From: an uncultured Serinicoccus sp. | GTDB taxonomy: Bacteria; Actinomycetota; Actinomycetes; Actinomycetales; Dermatophilaceae | Reading direction: 5' to 3' | Length of the DNA stretch: 64,000 bases | Assembly: GCF_947500995.1 (NCBI RefSeq) | Contig: NZ_CANMUA010000002.1 | Span: 62,001-126,000, forward strand | Shown: positions 63,206-64,000 of the stretch, in pieces | How the letters are laid out: each line of letters begins with the position of its first letter | Position numbering within the stretch: the stretch's first letter is position 1 | Made by a program: the position numbers and the translations under genes | Notes under the pieces: generated by a model | Database searches by the model: none | Seen by the model: the letters and a program-made list of their open reading frames with translations, nothing else | Told to the model about the DNA's origin: nothing

Positions 63206-63957
63206 TCGAGCTCGTCGACGTCACCAAGACCTACGGCACCGAGACCACCATCGGGCCGGTCACGACGCAGATCCCGGCCGGGGGGATCACCGCGCTCATC
63301 GGCCCCAACGGTGCCGGCAAGTCCACGGTGCTCACCATGATCGGCCGCCTGCTGCGGCCGGACCAGGGCAGCATCACGGTCGGCGGCCACGACGTGAGCG
63401 CCACCCCGTCCCTGACGATCGCCACGATCTTGTCGATCCTGCGGCAGGAGAACCACTTCATCACCCGGCTCACCGTGCGCCAGCTCGTGGGCTTCGGCCG
63501 GTTCCCCCACTCCCGCGGCCGGCTGACCCCGGAGTGCGAGCGGCACATCAGCGAGGCCATCGACTTCCTCGACCTGACCGCCCTGGAGCACCGCTACCTC
63601 GACGAGCTCTCGGGTGGCCAGCGCCAGCGTGCCTACGTGGCGATGGTGCTCGCGCAGGACACCGACTACGTCCTGCTGGACGAGCCGCTGAACAACCTGG
63701 ACATGCAGCACTCGGTGCAGATGATGCGCCAGCTGCGCCGCGCCGCCGACGAGCTGGGCCGCACCATCGTCATCGTCCTGCACGACATCAACTTCGCCGC
63801 CCGGTATGCCGACCTCATCATCGCGATGAACGAGGGCCGCATCACCGAGATGGGCCCGCCCGCACAGATCCTCACCGAGGACATCCTCAGCCGGGTCTTC
63901 CACACGCCCGTCCGGGTCATCGAGGGACCCGACGGGCCGCTGGCCGTGTACTACTGA
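63202..63957 (+). CDS. Siderophore ABC transporter ATP-binding protein
   Basis: 251 residues. Walker A GPNGAGKST (about residues 34-42), Q-loop LRQENHFITRLTV, signature LSGGQRQRAYVAMVLAQD, Walker B YVLLDEPLNNLD and H-loop HDINFAARYAD. It is the FatE/YclP branch of FecE-like ATPases. GTG 63202 overlaps permease 2 by 4 bp. It completes the uptake system. The frame ends at TGA 63955-63957; the last 43 bases of the window hold no recognisable start of a further gene. Confidence 0.94.
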   Translation: MIELVDVTKTYGTETTIGPVTTQIPAGGITALIGPNGAGKSTVLTMIGRLLRPDQGSITVGGHDVSATPSLTIATILSILRQENHFITRLTVRQLVGFGRFPHSRGRLTPECERHISEAIDFLDLTALEHRYLDELSGGQRQRAYVAMVLAQDTDYVLLDEPLNNLDMQHSVQMMRQLRRAADELGRTIVIVLHDINFAARYADLIIAMNEGRITEMGPPAQILTEDILSRVFHTPVRVIEGPDGPLAVYY

Positions 63958-64000
63958 CCTGACCCATGCCGGCACCGACCGGACGTCACCGGGTCCCGTC

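Overview
The window is about 73% G+C by my estimate, with dense coding, many GTG starts, many 4-bp stop/start overlaps (ATGA, GTGA) and the coproporphyrin-dependent haem enzymes HemQ and HemY. This points to a high-G+C Gram-positive actinobacterium, most likely Micrococcales (Intrasporangiaceae/Ornithinimicrobiaceae-like). That placement is inference from gene content. No rRNA, tRNA, phage, transposase or CRISPR array was seen, so this looks like chromosomal backbone plus one cell-surface polysaccharide region.

Layout. 1-8.4 kb: 3' end of glycogen debranching enzyme glgX, a PPK2 kinase, a RibD-like reductase, an alpha/beta hydrolase, a LigC-type ATP-dependent DNA ligase, manA and a stand-alone LigD-type polymerase domain. 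8.4-13.3 kb: msrB, then hemQ-hemY (minus) and a DUF4349 lipoprotein overlapping hemE (plus). 13.4-19.5 kb: RNase D, DUF3000, an HTH-MurA fusion with its own AT-rich palindrome, a spermidine-synthase-like protein, a HAD phosphatase and a GDPD. 19.5-26.1 kb: an enteric-type sulfite/PAPS reduction operon (cysI-cysH-cysJ) and nadE. 26.1-30.2 kb: a class I ribonucleotide reductase (nrdA-nrdB) behind a pair of NrdR-like boxes and a cobalamin riboswitch. nrdA is broken by one extra G in a G run. NrdB has Glu and Phe at the positions that mark Mn/Fe class Ic enzymes.

30.2-52.6 kb is a surface-glycan region. It holds a large membrane protein, a nucleotide-sugar dehydrogenase, four glycosyltransferase genes (two of them GT2/GT4 fusions), one glycosyltransferase-like gene, a UDP-GlcNAc 2-epimerase, an ABC exporter, and an oxidoreductase-aminotransferase-acetyltransferase trio. 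A GT2/DUF2304 pair follows. Together the sugar enzymes match the steps of the Wbp route to UDP-2,3-diacetamido-2,3-dideoxy-mannuronic acid. 52.6-58.9 kb: an IMPase-family phosphatase, a universal stress protein, a TctCBA tricarboxylate transporter, an NhaC antiporter and an ABM monooxygenase. 59-64 kb: a bacterial RIO kinase, then a complete siderophore ABC transporter (binding protein, two permeases, ATPase) behind a DtxR/IdeR-like box.

The least explained material lies between genes. There is a 21-bp unit repeated with a 32-bp period at two sites about 35 kb apart, once spilling in frame into a glycosyltransferase gene. There is a 16-unit array with an exact 19-bp period that flips orientation at its centre, after nrdB. 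There is also a 46-bp repeat pair at about 35.1 kb. Across the whole window the hexamer GCATAC/GTATGC occurs about 50 times, well above expectation.
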